A stretch of DNA of 64,000 nt from positions 1,054,001-1,118,000 of the forward strand of contig NZ_UGOZ01000001.1 in the NCBI RefSeq assembly GCF_900452865.1, in the 5' to 3' direction. Source of the DNA: Legionella taurinensis. GTDB taxonomy: Bacteria; Pseudomonadota; Gammaproteobacteria; Legionellales; Legionellaceae. Positions 41,857 to 49,953 of this stretch are shown here, in pieces; the first letter of the stretch is position 1, and each line of letters opens with the position of its first letter. Below the pieces are notes generated by a model. That model made no database searches. It was given only the letters and a program-made list of their open reading frames with translations, and was not told where the DNA came from. Position numbers and translations under genes: made by a program.

Positions 41857-42171
41857 TTGAGGATAACCTCAACAGTCATTTTCGCTGTAATTTTGCCGCA
41901 AGTTGCCGCCAAAGACTATGCCGAGGTCGGTCAGGGCGAGGGTAAAATTTTAGAGTTTGACCGCGAGAAATGGGCCGTATCCCGGGAGGAGCAGGACCAG
42001 GTGCATGTTGTGTCGGCTGTGTGCACCCATATGAAATGCGTGGTGCATTGGAATGACGCGGAAAAACCCTGGGATTGCCCTTGCCACGGCAGCCGGTTTT
42101 TGCCGCAGGGTGAAGTGCTCGAAGGGCCGGCAACAAGAAACCTGCGGCCTAATTATAACAAGGAGGTGTAA
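41857..42171 (+). CDS. Rieske [2Fe-2S] domain fragment, probable 5'-truncated gene
   Basis: At most 104 residues, starting from a TTG (41857) with no ribosome site; an in-frame TAA lies just upstream. It carries the complete Rieske cluster motif: CTHMKCVVHW (C-T-H-x-x-C) and CPCHGSRF (C-P-C-H-G-S), giving two Cys and two His for the iron-sulfur cluster. The part before it, AAKDYAEVGQGEGKILEF, looks like the linker between the FAD domain and the C-terminal Rieske domain of an FAD-dependent oxidoreductase. The FAD domain is missing, so I read this as a remnant, possibly still translated. Its 3' end contains the AAGGAGGTG ribosome site of the next gene. Confidence 0.6.
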   Translation: MRITSTVIFAVILPQVAAKDYAEVGQGEGKILEFDREKWAVSREEQDQVHVVSAVCTHMKCVVHWNDAEKPWDCPCHGSRFLPQGEVLEGPATRNLRPNYNKEV

Positions 42172-42173
42172 CC

Positions 42174-42518
42174 ATGCTGGTTTTAGCCATTATTGTTTTT
42201 GTGTTGGCCGCGCTGTTAGGCCTTTATCTCGCCAGTTTCATTTTAACCAACAAGAACACACCCAAAGGCGTGGCGCTGATTCATGGCGGTTTTGCTCTGT
42301 TAGGCGTTCTACTTCTTATTGGGTATTCGCTGATGTATGACACACCCGTCTGGGCGCTGGTCTTCTTTGTGCTGGCCACCATGGGCGGTGTGTTCATGGT
42401 GTATCTCGATTTGACCGGTAAAACGATTGCTAAAGTCCTGCCTTTGGGGCATGGCCTTATTGCTGCGGTTGGCCTGGTGCTGTTAATCCTTTATGTTTAT
42501 CAGGGTCATTCATCATGA
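42174..42518 (+). CDS. Four-helix membrane protein, unknown function
   Basis: A 114-residue integral membrane protein with four helices: LVLAIIVFVLAALLGLYLAS, VALIHGGFALLGVLLLIGY, WALVFFVLATMGGVFMVYL, LIAAVGLVLLILYVY. His37 and His93-equivalents lie at helix edges (LIHGGFA; PLGHGLI), which might bind haem, but this is speculative. AAGGAGGTG gives it the strongest ribosome site of the operon. Overlaps the next gene by 4 bases. Confidence 0.75.
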   Translation: MLVLAIIVFVLAALLGLYLASFILTNKNTPKGVALIHGGFALLGVLLLIGYSLMYDTPVWALVFFVLATMGGVFMVYLDLTGKTIAKVLPLGHGLIAAVGLVLLILYVYQGHSS

Positions 42519-43111
42519 AACAAAAAAAACGCTACCTTTCCTGGTCGGCCATTTTTGCCGGCGGCGTGGTCGGGGTGGGGCTTAATTTCCTGCTCAATCT
42601 CCTGTCGCTCGGGTTAGGACTCAGCAGTTTTTCAATCGATAGCGAAGGCAATACGTTTTTTTCCTTTTCAGGCTTCCTGTGCTTTTGCCTGGCGGCTATT
42701 TTAGCCATGTTCTCGACCGGCTGGGTGGCTGGAAAATTAACGCCGGTGGTGGTCAAGGCCCGGGCCTTTGGTTTATTAATCGGGTTTATCGCCTGGTCAA
42801 TGCTGCTTATCATGACGATTATTTTAATCACCAACATGATTCAGTACACGGCCTTTCATTCCAATTTTACTTCAAATCTTGTGGCCATCAAATTAACCAA
42901 TGACGCCCCCATGCTGACGGAGACCGTGGCTGATACCAGGAAAAAATCGCCGCTTCACCTCAACATCGAGACTCGCAAGAAAGTGCTGACTTTGAATGCC
43001 TTTCTTACCTTTGTCCTGTTTTTTATTGGTGCCCTCAGTGGTTGTGCGGGGGGATTTTTAGGCTACACGCGATCGCCAAAAACCAACAGCCCGATCGGGG
43101 ATAATCCATGA
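42515..43111 (+). CDS. Membrane protein, unknown function
   Basis: A 198-residue protein with four or five helices (SAIFAGGVVGVGLNFLLNLL; GFLCFCLAAILAMFSTGWVA; AFGLLIGFIAWSMLLIMTII; LNAFLTFVLFFIGALSGCAG). The Gly-rich first helix and the T-G-W-V-A-G-K loop resemble small YrzE-type or Gly-zipper membrane proteins. Overlaps both neighbours by 4 bases (ATGA junctions), so it belongs to one tightly coupled operon 42174-44882. Confidence 0.75.
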   Translation: MKQKKRYLSWSAIFAGGVVGVGLNFLLNLLSLGLGLSSFSIDSEGNTFFSFSGFLCFCLAAILAMFSTGWVAGKLTPVVVKARAFGLLIGFIAWSMLLIMTIILITNMIQYTAFHSNFTSNLVAIKLTNDAPMLTETVADTRKKSPLHLNIETRKKVLTLNAFLTFVLFFIGALSGCAGGFLGYTRSPKTNSPIGDNP

Positions 43112-44397
43112 AAATCATGATCTTAGGCGCCACGGGTTTTCTCGGCGAACACGTAATGAAACGGTTGCTCCACAGTGACCATGAGGTTCTTTGTGCTGTT
43201 CACCATCCTCACGAGTTTCTTAAGCAATTCCCTAAAGCCGAGGTGATTGCCTGCGATTTTTTAGAGGACACTGCCCCGGCAATCTGGTTGCCGAGGCTTG
43301 AAGGTGTGGACGTGATCATTAACTGCGTCGGCATTTTTTATCATTTCAACAAGGCCGTGATTTGGACCCTGCATTACTTAGCCCCTAAAGCCCTGTACAC
43401 CGCGGCGGAAAAGCAACAGGTAAAAAAGATCATCCATGTGTCAGCGCTTGGCATTGAACGGTATGACACGGAATACGCCAGAAGCAAGCTGGCTGCGGAA
43501 GAATGGTTAAAAACCTCGACGGTCCCCGCCTATGTGCTTCGTCCGTCGTTTATTTATGGTCAGGGCGCCCGTGGCGGCATTGCCTTGATGGCAAGCCTCG
43601 CGTCATTGCCCCTCATTCCTTTACCTGGCCATGGCGACCAATGTTTACAACCCATCCACGTCGATGATTTGAGTGAGGCCATCCATCAGTTGGTGGATAA
43701 ACCTTTATCGCGGTTTGAAATCTTAACGGCCGTGAGCAGTCAGGAAATCAGTATCAGGCAGCTGTTGCTAAGCCTGCGGTGTTGGCTAAAGCTTAAGCCA
43801 ACGTTCATGGTGCCGCTGCCGCTTTGGCTGTTAAACATCGCTGCGTGGTTTGGCAATTTCATCTCGGGTTCGCGCATTAACAGCGCGGCGCTTAAGATGC
43901 TTGAGAAAGGGAATACCGCCAGCCGGGATGAAGCCGTTCAATTTGAACAGACAACGGGGGTTAAACCCAGGCCGTTTGAAGAGGGGTTGCGGCAAACCCC
44001 GGGTACCGAAGGTGATCGCCTGACCGCCCAGTTTCTGGTGTTGACGCCGTTGCTTCGCCTAAGCCTGGCGTTCATGTGGATTGCCAGTGCGCTGACGAGC
44101 TATTTTTACGGCAGGGACCATTCTTATGCGTTGCTATCGGACATCGGCATCCCTTCAACAGCGCAACCCGCGTTACTCTATGGTGCAGCCACCCTGAATG
44201 CCATCATTGGTATGGCGCTGCTCCTGCATATTAAAACCCGTTTATTTTGCTGGGTGCAAATGGCGGTTATCGTGGCTTATACCCTTATCATTTCCATCGC
44301 ATTGCCGTCGTTGTGGCTGGAACCGTTTGGCCCGGTGGTAAAAAACATACCCATCCTGGTGGGCATCATGATGTTATGTGTTTTGGAGAGGGATTAA
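43108..44397 (+). CDS. Atypical SDR NAD(P)-binding protein fused to DoxX-like membrane domain
   Basis: A 429-residue two-part protein. Residues 1-290 are an atypical/extended SDR: MILGATGFLGEHVMKRLL (G-x-x-G-x-x-G), INCVGIFYHFN, HVSALGIERYDTEYARSKLA (Tyr-x-x-x-Lys as YARSK), LRPSFIYGQGARGG. Residues about 310-425 hold four membrane helices of a DoxX-like domain (LRLSLAFMWIASALTSYFYG; ALLYGAATLNAIIGMALLLH). This fusion is a known architecture, usually linked to quinone or lipid metabolism; substrate unknown. TAATG couples it to the next gene. Confidence 0.85.
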   Translation: MKIMILGATGFLGEHVMKRLLHSDHEVLCAVHHPHEFLKQFPKAEVIACDFLEDTAPAIWLPRLEGVDVIINCVGIFYHFNKAVIWTLHYLAPKALYTAAEKQQVKKIIHVSALGIERYDTEYARSKLAAEEWLKTSTVPAYVLRPSFIYGQGARGGIALMASLASLPLIPLPGHGDQCLQPIHVDDLSEAIHQLVDKPLSRFEILTAVSSQEISIRQLLLSLRCWLKLKPTFMVPLPLWLLNIAAWFGNFISGSRINSAALKMLEKGNTASRDEAVQFEQTTGVKPRPFEEGLRQTPGTEGDRLTAQFLVLTPLLRLSLAFMWIASALTSYFYGRDHSYALLSDIGIPSTAQPALLYGAATLNAIIGMALLLHIKTRLFCWVQMAVIVAYTLIISIALPSLWLEPFGPVVKNIPILVGIMMLCVLERD

Positions 44398-44882
44398 TGC
44401 TCTATTTCTGGCTTAAATACATCCATGTCTTAAGTTCTACTGTTCTATTTGGCACGGGTCTTGGTACCGCCAGCGTGATGTTATACGGGCACTGCACCAA
44501 AAACGTGCCCTTGATGGCCGGTATCAATCAGTACGTGGTTTGGGTCGACTGGTTGTTTACCGGTTCTTCGGGGGTTATTCAGGTGGTGACAGGACTATGG
44601 ATGGTGTATCTCGCGGGTTATTCCTTGACTTTGTTCTGGATCTGGGGAGCCATAATCGGCTACACCGTCACTGCCCTCTGCTGGTTTATTGTGGTGTACC
44701 TGCAAATTCAAATAAAAAACATCACCGTTGAGGCAGCCAAGGCCAATCAAGCGCTGCCGCCTGCTTATTACCGCCATTTTAAATGGTGGTTTCTATTGGG
44801 CTGGCCGGCCTTCATCAGCCTGTTGCTTGTTTTTTATCTGATGGTGATGAAGCCGGTTTCTTTCCTAGCTGTTTTTGGGTGA
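44397..44882 (+). CDS. DUF2269 membrane protein
   Basis: A 161-residue protein with four helices (YFWLKYIHVLSSTVLFGTGL; WLFTGSSGVIQVVTGLWMVY; WIWGAIIGYTVTALCWFIVV; FLLGWPAFISLLLVFYLMV). KYIHVLSSTVLFGTG with its helix-1 His is characteristic of DUF2269, a family that commonly accompanies DoxX-fused SDR genes as here. The ATG shares one base with the upstream stop; GAGAGGGA serves as ribosome site. Its last 18 bases overlap the convergent kinase gene. Confidence 0.83.
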   Translation: MLYFWLKYIHVLSSTVLFGTGLGTASVMLYGHCTKNVPLMAGINQYVVWVDWLFTGSSGVIQVVTGLWMVYLAGYSLTLFWIWGAIIGYTVTALCWFIVVYLQIQIKNITVEAAKANQALPPAYYRHFKWWFLLGWPAFISLLLVFYLMVMKPVSFLAVFG

Positions 44883-47228
44883 AAAGGTGGGGATTTGAAT
44901 GCTCGTCATCGGATTGCTGTTTGGGCTTTGCGGCTTGAAAAACAGGGCAGGCATGTCCTTTTTTTGCTGGGCTGGGTGGTCAATGGGATAAAACACCCGC
45001 AGAGAATCAAGCTCGGACACGAGAAGATCCATCAGCGATTTTAGTCTGGGATTGGATGATAAAACGCCATAATGGTCTTTGATGGCGCCCCGCATTTCCT
45101 TGTAAAAACGGTAAAATTGATCGCAGCGGTTGCCTTCTGCCTTGAGGTTGGTGAGGGTGCTGTACACGCGGCCAACAAGCGTGCCTGCTGTCAGCTTCAG
45201 CTCAGGAGCCAGAGAGGCGATTTCGGTCTCCAATTGACTTAAGGTCTGACAGAATTGCAGATAACATTCGGCCTCGTTTGGATGTTGGCAAAAACCCAGG
45301 GCAATGCTGGCATGAGGCGTTGTGGTTTCTGAAAGAAAAGCGGTTTCGTTGTCGTTTAAGTTAAATTTTTTCGCACGGACAATCCCCCTGATCTGGTAGG
45401 GTTCTTTATGGGTGAGTTTAACCAGATGAAACTCGGTAAAGCCAGCCTCGATGGCTTCAATCAGCGCGCGGGCTTTGTCCATGCCGTCTACGTTAATGCG
45501 TAGGCCATTTTTCTTAAAGTAGGCGGCTAAAAATTTGACAGGTTGTTGTTTGGCAACCTGTTGCGGCGCCTCAAAGCAACCCTCTTCAACCAGAGATGCC
45601 CTCATCGGCAGGGTGGTTGTCTCTTCCAGGGCGGTGAGTATGTCTTTTTTTAATGTGGGGGAATTCCTGCGTTTTTTGTAATATTCCACAATAATTAAGG
45701 ATTTGTCGCTATTGTGCAGCAGTGATTCATAAACAATACCTAAACCCAATTGTGCCGTAATCAGAATGGCGGACAGCGTCATGGCTGTGTCATTCATACT
45801 GAACGACGTGCTGTTAAGGTAGGGGGCCAGCTTAAGTTGAGTAATCATCTCATCGGTTAAAACACTTGTCTTTTCCCTGTCTTCTTTCAAAAGGTAATAT
45901 TTGCCACTGATGCACTCCAGCCCCTGAGGCATCGACAGCACCCGCTTTAAGGCAATGAGATCGAGGCGCTGCCGGGTAGGCATGGGAGCGTCAAAGTCCA
46001 ACCAGGGCAGGTAAGTGGGGGTGCCGCATAGCGAGGCCGCGGGCGTTGTCGGGTTGGTGTCTGAAAACCCAAAGTCAATGAAGTGGCATTGACCTTTGGC
46101 ATCCATGACAATGTTCTCGGGTTTGATATCGCCATGGCTGTAAGGCGTGCCGGATTTTGAACTCAAGCCCCGATGCAGGGCATCCAGTTGCAGGCAAATG
46201 TCGATTGCGATTTGCAAGCGGCGGTTATTATCCAGCGTGAGAGGAAACACACCCTGATGCGGGTAGAGTCCCAACGAAGCATGGATGCGTTTTTTTAAGG
46301 GCTCATCCACCAGGGTGTCGCAAAGCGCCTGACAGATGTAAGGGTACTCTCCGTCAGGAATGGATCGGATGATTTTATTTGCCTGTGTCTTAAAGGCATA
46401 GTTTAATCCTTTGTCCGTTAAGTAGAGATAGAGCGTATTCTGCCTAATCCCGGTATCCAGAGGCGGCTTTTTGCAGAGACGGGGCGGAAGGTTTTTTTCT
46501 GCGCCGTCGATGTGGGTCTTTAAACGCTCAAAATCGTTCAGGGCATTTCGAAAGCTGGCCTCAATGCCGGGATAATCGTCATTCATCGGGAGCTTAAGCT
46601 GGCTTATGACATCGCCTCCTTTCAGTTGATGATTTTTATTTTCCATGAATTTACATTGCAGGGTGTTGTCTTTTGGATAAAGGCAAAGCGTGCGGCTGTC
46701 GAGGGTCTCATCAGGCGGTTCAACGAGGCAGACCTGCAATTCGTAGTTTCTCAACAGTTTAGAGAGCGATACCCCCAGATCCGCCTGGTGAGTATAAAAT
46801 TTAGTTTTATCAGGACGTTGCACTTTTCCACGCGAGAAGGGAATGTCATTGTTCAGCTTGAGGTCGTTTAAAATCACTGCTTCTTTCGGCGTTTCATTGT
46901 GTGTCTCTATTTTAACAACCGCAACTTCCCCTTTTTTATTTTGTATGAATTTGACCTTTCCAAAACTTCCCTGGCCCAGAATGGCTTGCGGTGTTTTACC
47001 CTGAGCCAGAGCAAAAATTTCGCCATCCATTTTGATGAAGGAATGAAATGTATTGCTGACCGTGCCGGATTCGTCTGATGCATAAGCATTAAAAAGTTGA
47101 GGGCGATTGGGGCGGGCAACGACTTCTCCTGAGGGTGTCCGCACAGCAGAGTAGGGGAGAACCGTGCCATTGGGTTTATTGCTTAACTGGTATTCTGCAA
47201 CGCGCCATTCTTCAGAGGATAAGTACAT
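44865..47228 (-). CDS. Eukaryotic-like Ser/Thr protein kinase with large insertion, candidate Dot/Icm effector
   Basis: A 787-residue protein. Kinase motifs: glycine loop GQGSFGKV (residues 85-92), VAIK-type Lys106 (VAVVKIE), alpha-C Glu116, catalytic loop SHGDIKPENIV (Asp367, Asn372), DFG at 385-387 (FIDFGFSD). HGD replaces the usual HRD. About 260 residues separate Lys106 from Asp367, against about 100 in a standard kinase. The insert holds two similar beta-rich segments starting at Thr180 and Thr265 (TLCLYPKDNTLQCKF; TLYLYLTDKGLNYAF). After the kinase, residues about 430-787 are helical without a recognised domain. No signal peptide. A PmrA-like box lies 47 bases upstream. Phosphorylation of host proteins after type IV secretion is the likely role, by inference. 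Confidence 0.85.
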   Translation of the reverse strand: MYLSSEEWRVAEYQLSNKPNGTVLPYSAVRTPSGEVVARPNRPQLFNAYASDESGTVSNTFHSFIKMDGEIFALAQGKTPQAILGQGSFGKVKFIQNKKGEVAVVKIETHNETPKEAVILNDLKLNNDIPFSRGKVQRPDKTKFYTHQADLGVSLSKLLRNYELQVCLVEPPDETLDSRTLCLYPKDNTLQCKFMENKNHQLKGGDVISQLKLPMNDDYPGIEASFRNALNDFERLKTHIDGAEKNLPPRLCKKPPLDTGIRQNTLYLYLTDKGLNYAFKTQANKIIRSIPDGEYPYICQALCDTLVDEPLKKRIHASLGLYPHQGVFPLTLDNNRRLQIAIDICLQLDALHRGLSSKSGTPYSHGDIKPENIVMDAKGQCHFIDFGFSDTNPTTPAASLCGTPTYLPWLDFDAPMPTRQRLDLIALKRVLSMPQGLECISGKYYLLKEDREKTSVLTDEMITQLKLAPYLNSTSFSMNDTAMTLSAILITAQLGLGIVYESLLHNSDKSLIIVEYYKKRRNSPTLKKDILTALEETTTLPMRASLVEEGCFEAPQQVAKQQPVKFLAAYFKKNGLRINVDGMDKARALIEAIEAGFTEFHLVKLTHKEPYQIRGIVRAKKFNLNDNETAFLSETTTPHASIALGFCQHPNEAECYLQFCQTLSQLETEIASLAPELKLTAGTLVGRVYSTLTNLKAEGNRCDQFYRFYKEMRGAIKDHYGVLSSNPRLKSLMDLLVSELDSLRVFYPIDHPAQQKKDMPALFFKPQSPNSNPMTSIQIPTFSPKNS

Positions 47229-47274
47229 GATTCAGTGTGCCTTGTGTAAACAAACTGCAAATTGTACATCGTAA

Positions 47275-47294
47275 ATACTTAAGGGAGTATTAAT
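47275..47294 (-). promoter_or_regulatory. PmrA-box-like tandem element upstream of the kinase gene
   Basis: On the minus strand ATTAATACT-CC-CTTAAGTAT: two TTAA half-sites at the 11-base period, with TACAAT (five of six to the -10 consensus) eight bases further on. Distance to the ATG is 47 bases, almost the same as for the element at 3204. Confidence 0.5.
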
Positions 47295-47446
47295 CAATTC
47301 ATTTATGCGGGCCTTGGGAGACGCGGATGTAAGTTGCTCAAAATAAAGGGAAAAAGTCGCCCGTCATTCATTTGTTTATTTTTTGAACTATGATGTGGTC
47401 GCCGCTGGTAAAGAGAAAGAATTCCTGGGTTATTCGCAAAAATTAC

Positions 47447-47475
47447 TTGACAGTCATTGAGGGCCTAATTAAACT
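47447..47475 (+). promoter_or_regulatory. Sigma-70 promoter of the tRNA cluster
   Basis: TTGACA at 47447-47452, 17 bases, TAAACT at 47470-47475; the first tRNA begins 15 bases after the -10 element. Confidence 0.75.
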
Positions 47476-47490
47476 TCGAATCTCAATTTT

Positions 47491-47566
<76 letters not shown>

Positions 47567-47599
47567 TCAACTCTTGAGTTGATGAATAATAAGTTCCAG

Positions 47600-47675
47600 G
47601 TCCCCATCGTCTAGAGGCCTAGGACATCGCCCTTTCACGGCGGTAACGGGGGTTCGAATCCCCCTGGGGACGCCA
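47600..47675 (+). tRNA. tRNA-Glu (anticodon TTC), copy 1
   Basis: A 76-base gene with encoded CCA. Acceptor GTCCCC/GGGGAC, anticodon stem CGCCC-TTTCACGG-type loop with TTC, T-arm GGGGGTTCGAATCCCCC. Identical to copy 2 except for one D-loop base (GGCCT here). Confidence 0.97.
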
Positions 47676-47713
47676 TTTTTGGTGTGTGTTACAAATCGCG
47701 TTACAAAGTCAGG

Positions 47714-47789
47714 GTCCCCATCGTCTAGAGGCCCAGGACATCGCCCTTTCACGGCGGTAACGGGGGTTCGAATCCCCCTGGGGACGCCA
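47714..47789 (+). tRNA. tRNA-Glu (anticodon TTC), copy 2
   Basis: A 76-base gene, one base different from copy 1 (GGCCC in the D-loop). Its terminal GCCA forms the first four bases of the hairpin at 47786-47807. Confidence 0.97.
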
Positions 47790-47807
47790 TCGTTTTCCAA
47801 CGATGGC
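47786..47807. terminator. Shared terminator of the tRNA cluster and the convergent dgt gene
   Basis: GCCATCGTT-TTCC-AACGATGGC, a perfect nine-base stem. Its left arm includes the GCCA 3' end of the second tRNA-Glu and its right arm ends one base before the dgt stop codon. No long U-run. Confidence 0.6.
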
Positions 47808-47808
47808 A

Positions 47809-49131
47809 TCACAATCGTTCAAAAATCGTTCTTGTATTAAATCCAAACAAACGTTCGTGCATGCGGTACGCGTATTCATCCGTCATGTTGGCAATGTAAT
47901 CGCAGACAATACGAAAGGCTTCCTGATCACTGCGCGCCTCATTAAATAGCTGTCGGTTTTTCATGTCGAGCAGGCTGCCGGGGTTGGAACTGATGGCTTC
48001 AAACAGGCGAAGCACGACCGTTTGTCCGCCGTATTCAAAGGTTCTCGCCTCCTGAGAATCAATCACATGACGATAAATGCAATCCATTAAATAACCTAAT
48101 AATGCCTGGGCTTCAGGGATTAAAACCATGTTGTGCTTTAAGAGATTGTCATTAAAATCAGGATTGATAATTCGCACCTGCGTGGAGGTGATGAGGTAAT
48201 TGACAATCTCACCAATGGCTTGTTTGCGCAGAAAAATTTCACTGGCAAACAGGTTGTCAAGTAACGCTGTCTGTTCTCGGCTCAAGGGCGTGGCCTGAAG
48301 CAACTGCCGGAAGGTGTCATTGTCCAGTTGATCCCGGTCAATCAGGCGTAAATGAATGGCATCTTCCAGATCATGCACACCGTACGCAATGTCATCGGCG
48401 ATGTCCATGATGGAGCAATCAAAGGAATGGTAGGCGGCTTTGCCGTGCTGGCGGCCTGACGGATTGGATTGCAGGGATTGAAACAGGGTGCGATCCTGCT
48501 CGCAAAACGGCGACAGCAACCAGTCCACTTCCGGTTGTTCACAATCAAAATAGGCCTTAGGCGGCAGCCAGTCATTGATCCGGATGGTTTTATGCATCAT
48601 GGGCGCGTGTTCGGGCCGCTCCGGGGCGACCACCTGGCTGCGGCTGACCGGGTATTTAAGCAGCCCAAGCAAGGAGCGGCGTGTCAAATCAAGGCCAAAG
48701 GCGCCGTAACTGTTTTCGACCTTGGTCAGCAGGCGCAGTGTCTGGCCATTGCCTTCAAAACCGCCATAATCGCGCATCATGAAATTGAGAGCCACTTCGC
48801 CGCCGTGGCCAAAAGGCGGATGACCAATGTCATGCAAAAGGCAGATGACGGTAATCAGGTCGTCGCTGGGCAGAAGGCTCAAGACAATGCCTTCCTGCAG
48901 GTTAGTGGCTAAATTACGCACGATGCTGTGCCCGATGGAGGCGACTTCCAGCGAGTGGGTGAGACGGGTGCGATGAAAATCGCCCTCGTCAGTGCCTAAA
49001 ATCTGGGTTTTTCGCTGCAGGCGCCGAAACGCCGGGCAATGGATGACCCGCGTTCTGTCGCGTTCATAAGGGTCGCGGTGATCGTGGGTGCCGCGTTGAT
49101 GGATTTGCCCGGAGCGTCGATGAGTCCACAT
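47809..49131 (-). CDS. dgt: dGTPase-like HD-domain triphosphohydrolase
   Basis: Hydrolyses dGTP or related dNTPs to nucleoside and triphosphate; 440 residues. The HD metal set is visible: RLTHSLEVASIGHSI (first His), ICLLHDIGHPPFGHGGE (HD), later DIADDIAYGVHDLEDAI (final Asp). N-terminal HCPAFRRLQRKTQIL contains the conserved substrate-binding Arg/Gln residues. This matches the type 2 dGTPase-like subgroup widespread in proteobacteria. It is divergent from the SPOR lipoprotein gene and convergent with the tRNA cluster. Confidence 0.93.
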   Translation of the reverse strand: MWTHRRSGQIHQRGTHDHRDPYERDRTRVIHCPAFRRLQRKTQILGTDEGDFHRTRLTHSLEVASIGHSIVRNLATNLQEGIVLSLLPSDDLITVICLLHDIGHPPFGHGGEVALNFMMRDYGGFEGNGQTLRLLTKVENSYGAFGLDLTRRSLLGLLKYPVSRSQVVAPERPEHAPMMHKTIRINDWLPPKAYFDCEQPEVDWLLSPFCEQDRTLFQSLQSNPSGRQHGKAAYHSFDCSIMDIADDIAYGVHDLEDAIHLRLIDRDQLDNDTFRQLLQATPLSREQTALLDNLFASEIFLRKQAIGEIVNYLITSTQVRIINPDFNDNLLKHNMVLIPEAQALLGYLMDCIYRHVIDSQEARTFEYGGQTVVLRLFEAISSNPGSLLDMKNRQLFNEARSDQEAFRIVCDYIANMTDEYAYRMHERLFGFNTRTIFERL

Positions 49132-49234
49132 AAGTCAATTCAACCAAAGGAAATGGAATACTTTATGCTATCTTTGTTATAGAACTCAAGATTTCAACAG
49201 CAACACAGGGAAGAATAAGAAAAAAGGGGGCATT

Positions 49235-49765
49235 ATGAATCGTTTACAACGACTGGTTCTTGGTTTGGGCGCCGGCGCCTTATGTTCCTGTACGGTCAAT
49301 GACTCACCGGATTACAGCCAGTATGCGTCTTACAATTATTCCGAGTTGCAATACAGCCAGACTTATGATGTCAATCCGGATAACTATTCACAATATCCCA
49401 TTACCGGTAGCGGCATGGTGACGGTTCCCGAAAGCTACCACGTGGGCGCTTACCATTCACCCACACGGGCTAAGGATCGAGACAGAAACTGGGTCAGTAA
49501 CCAGAATCCCCAAGGGTATACGATTGAAATAGCCAGTGATCAAAAAGCCTCGAATGTGGCCGGCAAACTGTATAAAGCCCCTAAAAATGACCGCATGGCG
49601 GAAATCAAATACCACCAAAACGGCAGTACTTACTATAAAGGCCTTTATGGCAGTTACAACAGCTACGAAGAAGCACAAAAAGCCTTAAACGCCTTGCCCG
49701 ACGACTTAAAACAAGGGGCAGGAATTAAAAATTGGGGCAGTGTACAGAGCAACATGGCGGACTGA
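49235..49765 (+). CDS. SPOR-domain lipoprotein
   Basis: A 176-residue predicted lipoprotein: signal peptide ending in LCSC (lipidated Cys19), a Tyr/Ser-rich linker (residues 25-85) and a C-terminal SPOR domain (GYTIEIASDQKASNVAGKL ... YYKGLYGSYNSYEEAQKALN). SPOR domains bind denuded glycan strands at the division septum, so a septal role is likely. AAGGGGG before the ATG is a good ribosome site. Confidence 0.85.
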   Translation: MNRLQRLVLGLGAGALCSCTVNDSPDYSQYASYNYSELQYSQTYDVNPDNYSQYPITGSGMVTVPESYHVGAYHSPTRAKDRDRNWVSNQNPQGYTIEIASDQKASNVAGKLYKAPKNDRMAEIKYHQNGSTYYKGLYGSYNSYEEAQKALNALPDDLKQGAGIKNWGSVQSNMAD

Positions 49766-49953
49766 GGCGTTCGCCTGATTGCCCTGGCGAACCGCGCCTT
49801 AACAAATACCCGTCGACTTTTTTAGGGCTGTTGTTCATTCTAATGTTATCAATGTGAGCATTATGATGTAAAATTATCCAGATTAGAGGGGCAATGCTTT
49901 TCCGATGTAAAAAAGGAGACGCACTGATTCTTGAACAATCCGGATTCTAAAGT

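Noticed and set aside
47600-47789. Direct repeat that could be taken for a CRISPR-like or mobile-element repeat
   Set aside because: Fully explained by two tandem tRNA-Glu genes; no integrase or att-like duplication beside them.
47567-47812. Minus-strand 81-codon open frame with a repeated GVPRGIRTPVTAVKGRCP peptide
   Set aside because: It is the antisense of the two tRNA-Glu genes; this peptide is a well-known false translation of tRNA-Glu.
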